From: Prevotella jejuni
Lineage (GTDB): Bacteria; Bacteroidota; Bacteroidia; Bacteroidales; Bacteroidaceae
DNA length: 64,000 nt
Direction: 5' to 3'
Assembly (NCBI RefSeq): GCF_900187995.1
Contig: NZ_FZNZ01000014.1
Location: 26,453-90,452 of the forward strand
Below the pieces are notes generated by a model that was not told where the DNA came from, did no database searches, and was given only the letters and a program-made list of their open reading frames with translations. Of the stretch, positions 1 to 8,231 are shown piece by piece. Made by a program: the position numbers and the translations under genes. Every line of letters begins with the position of its first letter. The stretch's first letter is position 1.

Positions 1-3000
1 CCACCCCCCTGTGCCTTCAAGACAACAGCTTTGCTATCGGTGAAGAGCACCTTCTCCGTTGCAGGGTCAAGTATTTCAATCTTTGCCTTAGCATTGATAT
101 CCTTCTCAGAAAGGTTGAACAAGCGCGCAGAAAGCATCACCTCATCACCCATACGGACAAAGCGAGGCATGTTAGGTTGCACCATCAAGGTCTTCTGAGC
201 CACGATGTCATCAGAAAGGAAGCCATTGTTCATATCCTCATCATGTGCTAATCCCATGAAGCGCCACGTCGTTAAGCTCTCAGGAAGGGTGAACTTAATA
301 CTTACATTACCGTTCCCATCTGTCTGCAACTGTGGATAGAAGAAGGCAGTCTCATTGAGGTTCTCACGCATAGAAGGCTTTACAGTCTTCGTTTTGTCCT
401 TTTCTTGTTTTATCTCCTCATCTTTCTTGATAACAGGAGCAGTAAATTTCACATCCGATTCATTGTCATCTTCATGGCCAACCTTAGCTACCTCGGCCAT
501 AGCAGACTCCTTTGCGAAAGCCATTGACTTAACGGCACGCGTCATGCTTACCATTCGGTCTGATGTTGCTGAATAAATATAAGCATCTGGCGTATCATAT
601 TCTTCTAAGAAGCGGCTATCAAACTTTGAGAAAGTTAACCTATCCACATTATAATAAAGAAGGTTTGCATCAGCTGAAAGATAGATGCCTCCATAGCGAG
701 GACTACGCCATTCAGCAAATGTATAGTTAAGTGAGAAGAAGTTGATAAAGCTCCATGAATGAGACATGAGCTCGTCAAGACTCTTATCATAAAGCGTTGC
801 CATCAACTGAGCATTAGCCGCCTTACCATCAGGACGATTAATGGTCACTGTCCATTCCTCCTGTTGTCCTGGGGTGAGCTTATTACGGAATGTCTTCCAT
901 TTCACTATCAATTTCTTATCTGGTAACGGACGGCTAATCCTCTCAGAATGCCTATACAGAATGCCATTCTTTACCCAAGCATAATTAAGAAATATCTCAT
1001 CACCATACTCTTCCTTATATATAAACTTGCGTGTCGTTATACTATTACTCTGATTGAAAGCGCCTGTCTCAATCACTTTATCGCCTGAGAAGATAGAATA
1101 AACAACATATTGATTCTCATCGCTTGAGCCTACCTGCATATAAATAGGACCTCCATCACGAGGGAATTGGTTCCCACTTAGATAGAACCAGTCATGTGTC
1201 TCAATAACAGGACGCTTATCGTCTAAAGAGAAGACTATAAAGTCCTGGTCTATTGTATCCGCCCCACAAATTGCATGTAGACGATAAGTTCCAGAAGACA
1301 AAGCCTTTATAGCAACCTCCTCATTAGCCTTCACGGTCGTGTAATTGCCATATACATACCTACTCTTATCCTTCTGCTGTGGTACTATCACATATTTCAC
1401 GGTACCATCAAGAGTATTTCCTGCAACATTATAGTAACCGAACTTTATCGTTTTAATGCTATTGCGCAGATTCTCATAAGGGAGATTACAAGACAAGAAC
1501 GTCTCTTTTGTACCTATTGGTAACGACGCATAGCCCTCATGTGTCTCACCGGCAGCATCAGTCACCGACGCTTCCACACTAAAACGATAGAATAGTGAGC
1601 GAAAGTCTTCATTACCGGCTTCTATTTCTTTCTTGACCTTGTCAGACAATACAAAAGGTACGGTAACAACGAACTCACCCTTATCATCTGTCATAACGTC
1701 CTGTTCGTTCACGCTTGCAACGTCTTCATAGAAGCTACACCAATAGCTTGTATTACGCGTGACAACGTAATGCACCTTTGCACCTTGTACTGGTACACCA
1801 GCAAAACTCTTAGCATGTCCAATCAACTTGATAGTGTCACCGATAGCATACTTATCCTTATATTCGTCAAAACTTACGTCAAACGTTGGGCGCTTATACT
1901 CATCTACCGAGAATGACTCATACCCTTTCGTACCATAATCTGCCTTGATAGAGAATCGTCCAGTCAGTCCACTTGTAGGCAGCTCAAAGTCGGCTGCAGC
2001 AGTACCGAAGCTGTCTGTAGTCACTGACTTACGTCCAATCTCCTTATAATTAGCGTCACGTAAGATCATATCGAAGGTTAGTCCGCCTGCAGCCTTCGTC
2101 TTATACCCTTGCTTTGTATTCTGATAAGCAATGACAGATGCGTGCACTGTCTGTCCAGGACGATAGATACTCCTATCCGTGAAGACCTCAGTTACCAAGT
2201 TGTCATAGTTTCTCCCGCTGTAATCATACGAACTTTCCAGTCTTACTTCCCTAAAGGCTTTGTCCTTACTCGTAGCGACATAGATCTTTGGGGCATTGCT
2301 TTCCGTCTCAAACACAACCTCCCCTTTCTTGTTCGTCACCTGCTTCTTTACAACAGAAGGCTTACCATAATATTCTGCATAGGTAGCTCTAACCTTTACA
2401 TCGGCTACTGGTTGCCCATCCACAACATTAACTACAACATACCGTGACAGCCCCTTCGGCTGCTGTTCAGACATGACATAGAGGTCACTAACATAGTAGA
2501 AAGCATACTCTGGCAGGACATCCTTATTAGAACTCTCTATCTTAATAAGGTAGACACCCAAAGGTAATGTAGGCATTAAGAAGGAGTCCTTCACCTCTTC
2601 ATAGTCCTTATGACCAGTGTAAGTACGGATGATTGTCTGCTTTGTTGCGGGCAACAGGCTTGCCATCAACTTATCCCTATCCTTCTCAACATTGACACTA
2701 AGGCGGTGATCTCCAGCCAGTCTTGTACGCGTAACAGTTATGGTAACATTCGACAAGTTGCGTGTATTCAGTCTAACCCAGTTATTCTTCTCCGACGAAC
2801 TAACATTAGACTTATCAAAACGAGCATCGAACATCGGTTTTGTCAGTGACATACGGATATTACGTAAACGCACTATTCGTTTCCATGAGGCCCATCTAAC
2901 GAGGGCATCATCAATATAAGCTATCTTCTTCTCAACGGGTGTGTCCTTGCCCATACATAGATAACGTTGTATTGCAACTTCCCCACTTATAGGTAAGTCG

Positions 3001-3644
3001 CTATACTCTTGCATGAGTGAGTCGAGCTTTGGAATACTCTCTTCCTTCTCCTCTATCCCCATCAAGGCCGTGTAGCAAGCTGCTTCTCGGTTTCCAACGC
3101 TTTTGTAATAACTATGTAGTTTATCATAGTTGCCCACCTGCATACCAATAACATGCAACAGGTCGCCCTTGAAGATATTATCGTCTTTACCGATTTCTAC
3201 CAACGGCTGAAAGTCAGCTGCTTTCTGGCTTGCCAATAGAGAAGGATTGGCAAGTGCCTTCTTAAAGTATTCGTCAGCATTACCAGCATCTTCATTCCGA
3301 TCTATCACACCCAAAACACAGTTATAGATAGCCGATAAGACTTCATCCTTCCCTTCTACCATCTTTGCCTTTCCCTTCAATCGTTTAAGCTCCACCTCAG
3401 CAGAGTCTGGAGCTATCTCTGTCCGTAACCTTGATGCCATCAGACTTGCTGCCAACACCTGTCCATAGGCTTTCTCCTTCTGTGCCTTCCGTTCAATCTG
3501 CTGCAATAAGCTGATTTGTGTCTTTGGCAGGTCCATTCTCTCTGCTTGATTTACTTGTTGCCATAAGGCATCGAAACTCTGTGCTGTTACGCTGATAGGC
3601 AACAACAGAAATATAATTGATAAAATGATAAGGGATTTTCTCAT
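1..3644 (-). CDS. Bacterial alpha-2-macroglobulin family protein (3' end outside window)
   Basis: About 1,214 codons are visible and the frame runs off the left edge, so the C-terminus is missing. The start at 3644 gives MRKSLIILSIIFLLL followed by PISVTAQ, a type I signal peptide without a lipobox, so export to the periplasm is predicted. The first 450 or so residues are mostly helical and of unassigned fold. Around residue 495 comes TDRSIYRPGQTVH, the hallmark of the MG2 macroglobulin domain, followed by further beta-sandwich macroglobulin-like segments. Known relatives are large periplasmic proteins thought to trap or inhibit foreign proteases. Any thioester motif would lie beyond the window, so it cannot be told whether this is the thioester type. 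A TATCTTTG promoter lies 24 bp upstream. The family call is firm; the role is inferred. Confidence 0.85.
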   Translation of the reverse strand, partial: MRKSLIILSIIFLLLPISVTAQSFDALWQQVNQAERMDLPKTQISLLQQIERKAQKEKAYGQVLAASLMASRLRTEIAPDSAEVELKRLKGKAKMVEGKDEVLSAIYNCVLGVIDRNEDAGNADEYFKKALANPSLLASQKAADFQPLVEIGKDDNIFKGDLLHVIGMQVGNYDKLHSYYKSVGNREAACYTALMGIEEKEESIPKLDSLMQEYSDLPISGEVAIQRYLCMGKDTPVEKKIAYIDDALVRWASWKRIVRLRNIRMSLTKPMFDARFDKSNVSSSEKNNWVRLNTRNLSNVTITVTRTRLAGDHRLSVNVEKDRDKLMASLLPATKQTIIRTYTGHKDYEEVKDSFLMPTLPLGVYLIKIESSNKDVLPEYAFYYVSDLYVMSEQQPKGLSRYVVVNVVDGQPVADVKVRATYAEYYGKPSVVKKQVTNKKGEVVFETESNAPKIYVATSKDKAFREVRLESSYDYSGRNYDNLVTEVFTDRSIYRPGQTVHASVIAYQNTKQGYKTKAAGGLTFDMILRDANYKEIGRKSVTTDSFGTAAADFELPTSGLTGRFSIKADYGTKGYESFSVDEYKRPTFDVSFDEYKDKYAIGDTIKLIGHAKSFAGVPVQGAKVHYVVTRNTSYWCSFYEDVASVNEQDVMTDDKGEFVVTVPFVLSDKVKKEIEAGNEDFRSLFYRFSVEASVTDAAGETHEGYASLPIGTKETFLSCNLPYENLRNSIKTIKFGYYNVAGNTLDGTVKYVIVPQQKDKSRYVYGNYTTVKANEEVAIKALSSGTYRLHAICGADTIDQDFIVFSLDDKRPVIETHDWFYLSGNQFPRDGGPIYMQVGSSDENQYVVYSIFSGDKVIETGAFNQSNSITTRKFIYKEEYGDEIFLNYAWVKNGILYRHSERISRPLPDKKLIVKWKTFRNKLTPGQQEEWTVTINRPDGKAANAQLMATLYDKSLDELMSHSWSFINFFSLNYTFAEWRSPRYGGIYLSADANLLYYNVDRLTFSKFDSRFLEEYDTPDAYIYSATSDRMVSMTRAVKSMAFAKESAMAEVAKVGHEDDNESDVKFTAPVIKKDEEIKQEKDKTKTVKPSMRENLNETAFFYPQLQTDGNGNVSIKFTLPESLTTWRFMGLAHDEDMNNGFLSDDIVAQKTLMVQPNMPRFVRMGDEVMLSARLFNLSEKDINAKAKIEILDPATEKVLFTDSKAVVLKAQGG

Positions 3645-3667
3645 ACTCTCTTTCTTTTTATTAATTG

Positions 3668-3675
3668 CAAAGATA
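3668..3675 (-). promoter_or_regulatory. Bacteroidota -7 box for the macroglobulin gene
   Basis: Read on the minus strand this is TATCTTTG, a match to the Bacteroidota TAnnTTTG element, about 24 bp upstream of the start codon at 3644. Confidence 0.6.
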
Positions 3676-3733
3676 ATGATTTCAAAGGATATTTCAAAAG
3701 ATGAACTATGTATATTATAGAGTATTAATATTC

Positions 3734-4354
3734 CTACCTTATTATATAATTAAACGTATCGAAGCGTGTAAAGCCCATCTTCTCCAACTGCTGCCGACTC
3801 TCTTGTCGGTCTTTGTCTGTGTTATATTTGGGTATCAAGGGTAAGCGAATAATCACCTTATCAGCATACCCGTTCGCTGCTAACCACTGAAGGTTACTGA
3901 TTACCAGAGCATTGTCTTTACAAGTGTATGCCTTATAGATAGTAGGGTTCATATCCTTAATATCAACATACCACAGCTTTATCAAAGGGGCAACAGACTT
4001 GACCCTCTCAAGCTGTACATTGAGTGACGTCTCTATTGTCAACATCCACTCAGGGTTCATTATAGCTGCAAAGGCCTTGATGAAGTCTGAATGTAAGAGG
4101 GGTTCACCACCTCCAAAGCAGATGCCACCACCCGTTGCCATAAAGTAGAGGTCGTCTATCTCCACCTCACTATATAACTCTCCTGGCGTCATCCTGCACC
4201 ATACCCCGTCAGCTTGTAAGCACTGAGGATTTAAGCAGTAGACGCAATGAAGCGGACAACCATGGAACCCTACCAATGTCGTTACGCCCTCCCCATCGGT
4301 AGAGAGCCTATGCCGATTGATAGCTATAAACGGTGCTGTTATTTCTGATTGCAT
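3734..4354 (-). CDS. Radical SAM activase-like protein (PFL-activating enzyme type)
   Basis: 206 residues. GCPLHCVYC places Cys33, Cys37 and Cys40 in the CX3CX2C motif that binds the radical SAM 4Fe-4S cluster, and ICFGGGEPLL near residue 100 matches the SAM-binding GGE motif. Overall it resembles pyruvate formate-lyase or anaerobic RNR activating enzymes, but it is short and has no extra ferredoxin domain. No glycyl-radical enzyme gene is adjacent. Instead its start overlaps the end of the Cys-cluster paralogue 4339-5040 by 16 bp, so it is the last gene of that operon and probably translationally coupled to it. It could activate a distant glycyl-radical enzyme, or act on the co-encoded paralogues. 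The second idea rests only on context. Confidence 0.8.
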   Translation of the reverse strand: MQSEITAPFIAINRHRLSTDGEGVTTLVGFHGCPLHCVYCLNPQCLQADGVWCRMTPGELYSEVEIDDLYFMATGGGICFGGGEPLLHSDFIKAFAAIMNPEWMLTIETSLNVQLERVKSVAPLIKLWYVDIKDMNPTIYKAYTCKDNALVISNLQWLAANGYADKVIIRLPLIPKYNTDKDRQESRQQLEKMGFTRFDTFNYIIR

Positions 4355-5040
4355 TTCTCTTTATGTGATTGCGGTGCTGCGCTATCGGCTAACTCTTTTT
4401 CTAAATATGCCCTATCTATCCCTCCAACAACGGCGAGAGAGGGTTCTAAACGGACAACCATATCGTTAGGATTACGAATAGACTTCACTGCTATCACCTT
4501 ATCTATATACCCATAAGATGAGAACACGAGCGTGTCATTGCGATTAACCTGCAAGGCAAACCTTCCATCCTCGCCCAAAGACACTCTCTTCTTACCTCCC
4601 TGTATCATAACATTAACCTCCGAAGCAGCCTGACCAGATGACGCATTAAGCACACGCCCACTAATAGCTATGGAGCACTTCAAATCTCTTGTGTGTGCTT
4701 CTGGCATAACTTCTGTCTCGCCCTGAACTAACATATCAGTAGAATCCTGAGCTTTGCTCTCAACGTTGCAAGCTTTGGGAGTATTCTGACATGATGTAAG
4801 CGGGACCGTAGCAACACAAATGCCTGCAGCCAAGCCAGCCACCTTCATGCCCCATCCCTTGCGTTTCCGTTCTCTTAACTGTGTCTCTAAATAGCGTATC
4901 TCTGCCTCACAAGCAGGGCAAGTACCCGCACAATCCCCCTCATAGTGACACTCTTTGGGTTGATAGCTAATACCATTCGCATTTGCTATCTGCTGCCGAA
5001 TACTCTTTAATAGCTTACAAGTACTCTTCCCTTTCACCAT
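4339..5040 (-). CDS. Cys-cluster/TM/carboxypeptidase-regulatory-like protein, paralogue 1
   Basis: 233 residues, of unknown function. It opens with the block shared by all five paralogues: a Lys-rich start with Cys8, then Cys31, Cys37, Cys41 and Cys44 spaced CX5CX3CX2C (GDCAGTCPACE). A charged helix and a hydrophobic segment at about residues 63-83 follow. The C-terminal half (about 120-205) looks like a carboxypeptidase-regulatory-like beta-sandwich: ISGRVLNASSGQAASEVNV, then GEDGRFALQV. The tail keeps SHKEK. Unlike its siblings, the hydrophobic segment ends VPLTSCQ, which resembles a lipobox. The Cys cluster would sit on the cytoplasmic side with the sandwich outside. It is fourth in the operon, 11 bp from its neighbour and overlapping the radical SAM gene. 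Metal or Fe-S binding is inferred from the Cys spacing only. Confidence 0.75.
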   Translation of the reverse strand: MVKGKSTCKLLKSIRQQIANANGISYQPKECHYEGDCAGTCPACEAEIRYLETQLRERKRKGWGMKVAGLAAGICVATVPLTSCQNTPKACNVESKAQDSTDMLVQGETEVMPEAHTRDLKCSIAISGRVLNASSGQAASEVNVMIQGGKKRVSLGEDGRFALQVNRNDTLVFSSYGYIDKVIAVKSIRNPNDMVVRLEPSLAVVGGIDRAYLEKELADSAAPQSHKEKCNQK

Positions 5041-5051
5041 AACCTTAATCT

Positions 5052-5759
5052 TTACTTACACTTCTTCGTCTTCTCCTTATGCGACTTCACCTTATAAGTC
5101 CTACGACCATATACATCATCGTTATATATTGTCTTCGTAAATACAGCAAGGTCTCCAAGCATCACATTTCCATCGGTTTTAAGAATAATAACATTATTCT
5201 CTGAACGTAAAAGAGAACTTACACGAACCTTTTGCTTCTCATAACCGATATATGAAATAACCAACGACGTGTCTGACGGTACTTTCAAAGCAAACTGTCC
5301 ATCGATATCTGTTGCAATGCCCTTGTTTGTTCCGTCTATAAAAACACCTGCCCCTATCACTGGTTCTTTATTTTCTTCGTCTATGACCATTCCACGTACA
5401 ATCACAGGTGATGCACAACTATCAGAAAGGTCTACTACCTTTATAGGGGCTTTCTTGGTTGTTTGTACAGGAGGGTTAGCCGTACTATCAGACTTAACAG
5501 CTTGCGCAGCAGCGGTCATCGGCATTACCGTGGCGCAAATACCTGCTGCGATACCAGCCACCTTCATACCGAAGCCACTACCCTTACGTGCTTTCAACTC
5601 CCGTTCAAGGTAACGTATCTCCGCCTCACAAGCAGGACAAGTACCCGCACAATCCCCCTTGTGGTGACACTCCTTAGGCTGATAGCTGATACCATTGGCA
5701 TCCGCTATCTGCTGCCGAATATCCTTTAGCAACTTACAAGTACTCTTTCCTTTTACCAT
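5052..5759 (-). CDS. Cys-cluster/TM/carboxypeptidase-regulatory-like protein, paralogue 2
   Basis: 235 residues. The N-terminal block is nearly identical to paralogue 1, including GDCAGTCPACE, with a hydrophobic segment GMKVAGIAAGICATVMPM ending in AAAQA, which could be a signal peptidase I site. The middle and the sandwich domain (VIRGMVIDEENKEPVIGAG, then DIDGQFALKVPSDTSL and VISYIGYEKQKV) are almost the same as in paralogue 3, also at DNA level, which points to recent duplication or gene conversion. The C-terminus is distinct (YNDDVYGRRTYKVKSHKEK). The regulatory-like fold is familiar from the start of TonB-dependent receptors, but no plug or barrel follows, so this is a stand-alone domain protein. 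Spacing of 11 bp on both sides supports one operon. Confidence 0.75.
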   Translation of the reverse strand: MVKGKSTCKLLKDIRQQIADANGISYQPKECHHKGDCAGTCPACEAEIRYLERELKARKGSGFGMKVAGIAAGICATVMPMTAAAQAVKSDSTANPPVQTTKKAPIKVVDLSDSCASPVIVRGMVIDEENKEPVIGAGVFIDGTNKGIATDIDGQFALKVPSDTSLVISYIGYEKQKVRVSSLLRSENNVIILKTDGNVMLGDLAVFTKTIYNDDVYGRRTYKVKSHKEKTKKCK

Positions 5760-5770
5760 AATCCTTATCC

Positions 5771-6484
5771 TTACTTACACTTCTTTTTATTCTTCTCCTT
5801 ATGTGACTTCGGCTTATAAGTTCTACGACCATACAAGTCATCTTTACTGGTAGGTCGTGTAGCTATTGTTACAATACCATCTAACATTGGCTCTCTACTA
5901 TCCTCAAGCACTATAACATTATTATCAGAATGCAAAAGAGAGCTTACATGAACCTTCTTTGTCTTGTATCCGATATATGAAATAACCAACGAAGTGTCTG
6001 GTGGTACTTTCAAGGCAAACTGTCCATCAATATCTGTTACAATGCCCTTTCTTGTTCCGTCTATAAAAACAGCTGCCCCTATCACTGGTTCTTTATTTTC
6101 TTCGTCTATGACCATTCCACGTACAACCACAGGTGATGCACATCCATCAGAAAGGTCTACTACCTTTATAGGGGCTTTCTTGGTTGTTTGTACAGGAGGG
6201 TTAGCCGTACTATCAGACTTAACAGCTTGCGCAGCAGCGGTCATCGGCATTACCGTAGCGCAGATACCTGCTGCTATACCAGCTACCTTCATACCGAAGC
6301 CATTACCCTTACGTGCTTTCAGCTCCCGTTCAAGGTAACGTATCTCCTCCTCACAAGCAGGGCAAGTACCCGCACAATCCCCCTTGTGCTGACACTCTTT
6401 GGGTCGATAACTGATACCATTGGCATCAGCTATCTGCTGCCGAATATCCTTCAGCAACTTACAAGTACTCCTTCCTTTCGTCAT
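5771..6484 (-). CDS. Cys-cluster/TM/carboxypeptidase-regulatory-like protein, paralogue 3
   Basis: 237 residues, closest to paralogue 2. It has the same CX5CX3CX2C cluster (here ECQHKGDCAGTCPACEEE), the same hydrophobic segment ending AAAQA and the same DSTANPPVQTTKKAPIKVV linker. The sandwich domain differs mainly at surface-like positions (GTRKGIVTDIDGQ instead of GTNKGIATDIDGQ) and the last 40 residues diverge (MLDGIVTIATRPTSKDDLYG). It ends in KSHKEKNKKKCK, the shared basic tail. The pattern of a frozen N-terminal half with a diverging C-terminal half suggests the inner part does a common job while the outer part varies. Function is unknown. Confidence 0.75.
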   Translation of the reverse strand: MTKGRSTCKLLKDIRQQIADANGISYRPKECQHKGDCAGTCPACEEEIRYLERELKARKGNGFGMKVAGIAAGICATVMPMTAAAQAVKSDSTANPPVQTTKKAPIKVVDLSDGCASPVVVRGMVIDEENKEPVIGAAVFIDGTRKGIVTDIDGQFALKVPPDTSLVISYIGYKTKKVHVSSLLHSDNNVIVLEDSREPMLDGIVTIATRPTSKDDLYGRRTYKPKSHKEKNKKKCK

Positions 6485-6499
6485 ACCATCAACTTCTCT

Positions 6500-7210
6500 T
6501 TATTTCTTCTTGCACTTCTTTTCCTTGTGCGACTTAGGTCCTTTCTTTGGATGATGCTTCCCTGGTGTTCCTTTTATGCCTCCAACGGTGAAAATAACAT
6601 GCTTATAGGTAGTATCCTCCTCAAGATAAATCGTCTTATCCTTTGTCGCTAACAGCTCTTTAACCGTTACATAAGTCTTATGATAGCCTACAAATTCAGC
6701 TTCTAAGGTGTCGGTTGGCAGAGCTTTCACCGCATACCAGCCATCCACATTGGTACATGTCCCCAATGCATTGGGTGCTGTTGACCCTTTCAACATAACA
6801 ACTGCTCTAAATAATGAATCTTTTGTATCCTTATCAAGCACCTGTCCACGTAAGAGCACAGCATCGGGATTACCCTTCGTCAGGTCCACCACTTCTACAC
6901 TATCCTGCTTTATGAGCTGGGGATTCGCCTCCAGACTAATCTTACTCTCTGTTTGTACCATAGCAGCCATTGGCAATACTGTCACACAAACACCTGCTGC
7001 AATGCCTGCCACCTTCAATCCCAATCCTCCACGCTGCTTGTTCCTCAATTGTTCTTCGAGGTAACGAATCTCCTTCTCGCAGCCTGGGCAAGTACCAGAA
7101 CACTCGCCCTCATGATGACACTCTACCGGCTTGTAGCTTATTCCATTCTCTTTCGCAATTCTCTGACGAACCTCTTTCAGGACTTTGCAGATAGCTTTCC
7201 CTTTTTCCAT
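6500..7210 (-). CDS. Cys-cluster/TM/carboxypeptidase-regulatory-like protein, paralogue 4 (operon leader)
   Basis: 236 residues and first gene of the operon that reads through paralogues 3, 2 and 1 to the radical SAM gene. The N-terminal 85 residues (ECHHEGECSGTCPGCEKE cluster, then the hydrophobic stretch VAGIAAGVCVTVLPM) are nearly identical to paralogue 5 but clearly different from paralogues 1-3, so the family has two subgroups. The sandwich domain is variable here (LLRGQVLDKDTKDSLFRAV, then GWYAVKALPTDTLEAEFVG) and the tail is KSHKEKKCKKK. It has its own promoter region, which is a duplicate of the one in front of paralogue 5. Function is unknown. Confidence 0.75.
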   Translation of the reverse strand: MEKGKAICKVLKEVRQRIAKENGISYKPVECHHEGECSGTCPGCEKEIRYLEEQLRNKQRGGLGLKVAGIAAGVCVTVLPMAAMVQTESKISLEANPQLIKQDSVEVVDLTKGNPDAVLLRGQVLDKDTKDSLFRAVVMLKGSTAPNALGTCTNVDGWYAVKALPTDTLEAEFVGYHKTYVTVKELLATKDKTIYLEEDTTYKHVIFTVGGIKGTPGKHHPKKGPKSHKEKKCKKK

Positions 7211-7225
7211 AAATTATCGTTTAAG

Positions 7226-7292
7226 TGTTAGAACATAATAGTTTTCGCCACAAATATATAAAAAAAAGAGGATAAACATGAATGTTCTAACA
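7226..7292 (-). promoter_or_regulatory. Promoter flanked by two TGTTAGAACA palindromes (operon of paralogues 4-1 and radical SAM gene)
   Basis: On the minus strand TATATTTG at about 7251-7258 fits the Bacteroidota -7 box. It lies between two copies of a 10-11 bp imperfect palindrome, TGTTAGAACAT at one end (7282-7292) and ATGTTCTAACA at the other (7226-7236). Each half reads TGTT-NN-AACA, so a dimeric regulator could bind each, or the two arms could pair. The arrangement is repeated base for base at 8158-8224. Confidence 0.5.
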
Positions 7293-7316
7293 AATTTGTT
7301 ATGCGAGTGTTGGGTG

Positions 7317-7439
7317 TTAGGTGTTTAATGTTGGGTGGTGATGATGACACTCCTTAGGCTGATAACTGATACCATTCGCATCCGCTATCTGCTGCCGAAT
7401 ATCCTTCAATAGCTTACAAGTACTCCTCCCTTTTACCAT
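7317..7439 (-). pseudogene. Truncated copy of the Cys-cluster family
   Basis: From the ATG at 7439 it encodes the family N-terminus up to the second Cys (MVKGRSTCKLLKDIRQQIAD, then ANGISYQPKECHH) and then runs straight into the GGTGTT-type intergenic repeat, which supplies a few codons (HHPTLNT) and a stop. The rest of the Cys cluster, the membrane segment and the sandwich domain are lost. It starts 4 bp after the stop of paralogue 5. The matching part is closest to paralogues 2 and 3, so it marks a deletion or recombination junction inside the array. Confidence 0.8.
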
Positions 7440-7443
7440 AACT

Positions 7444-8142
7444 TTATTTCTTATTACACTTCTTCTCCTTATGCGACTTAGGGCCTTTCTTCGCCTTATG
7501 CTTCCCAAACATTTTATCACATCCACCGAAGACTATAATTTCATTCATCATCGCCGAGTCCTCAGTGATATAAATATCATTATTCTTTTTATCTAAGAGT
7601 TCTTTAACTGTCACACTCTTTTTATAATAACCAACACCTCTCACCTCCAGTGTATCAGTTGGCAGAGCTTTCACAGCATAGTCGCCCTCAATATCGGTGA
7701 CATCTCCTTTTTTTGTGTCCTTCGACTCAACAACGGCTCCAATAATAGGCTCCTTTGTCTTTGTATCGAACACCTTCCCACGTAATAGCACAGCATCAGG
7801 GTGACCATTGGTCAGGTCTACCGCTCTTATAGAATCATTCTTTATCGTTTTATCCTTAAAGTCAGGACTAATCTTACTCTCTGTTTGTACCATAGCAGCC
7901 ATTGGCAATACTGTCACACAGACGCCTGCTGCAATACCCGCAACCTTCAATCCCAATCCTCCACGCTGCTTGTTCCTCAGTTGTTCTTCGAGGTAACGAA
8001 TCTCCTTCTCGCAGCCTGGGCAAGTACCAGAACACTCGCCCTCATGATGACACTCTACCGGCTTGTAGCTTATTCCATTCTCTTTCGCAACTCTCTGACG
8101 AACCTCTTTCAGGACTTTGCAGATAGCTTTCCCTTTTTCCAT
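7444..8142 (-). CDS. Cys-cluster/TM/carboxypeptidase-regulatory-like protein, paralogue 5
   Basis: 232 residues. The N-terminal 85 residues and about 130 bp of upstream DNA are nearly identical to paralogue 4, so gene plus promoter were duplicated as a unit. It carries the ECHHEGECSGTCPGCEKE cluster and one hydrophobic segment. The sandwich domain is closer in style to paralogues 2 and 3: LLRGKVFDTKTKEPIIGAV, then DIEGDYAVKALPTDTLEV. The C-terminus has its own variable patch (MMNEIIVFGGCDKMFGKHK) and then the common KSHKEKKCNKK. The only gene downstream on the same transcript is the truncated copy. Function is unknown. Confidence 0.75.
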   Translation of the reverse strand: MEKGKAICKVLKEVRQRVAKENGISYKPVECHHEGECSGTCPGCEKEIRYLEEQLRNKQRGGLGLKVAGIAAGVCVTVLPMAAMVQTESKISPDFKDKTIKNDSIRAVDLTNGHPDAVLLRGKVFDTKTKEPIIGAVVESKDTKKGDVTDIEGDYAVKALPTDTLEVRGVGYYKKSVTVKELLDKKNNDIYITEDSAMMNEIIVFGGCDKMFGKHKAKKGPKSHKEKKCNKK

Positions 8143-8157
8143 AAATTATCGTTTAAG

Positions 8158-8224
8158 TGTTAGAACATAATAGTTTTCGCCACAAATATATAAAAAAAAG
8201 AGGATAAACAAGAATGTTCTAACA
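8158..8224 (-). promoter_or_regulatory. Duplicate promoter flanked by TGTTAGAACA palindromes (paralogue 5)
   Basis: Same layout as at 7226-7292: arms at 8158-8168 and 8214-8224 around a minus-strand TATATTTG box. Only a few bases differ between the two copies. Confidence 0.5.
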
Positions 8225-8231
8225 AATTTGT

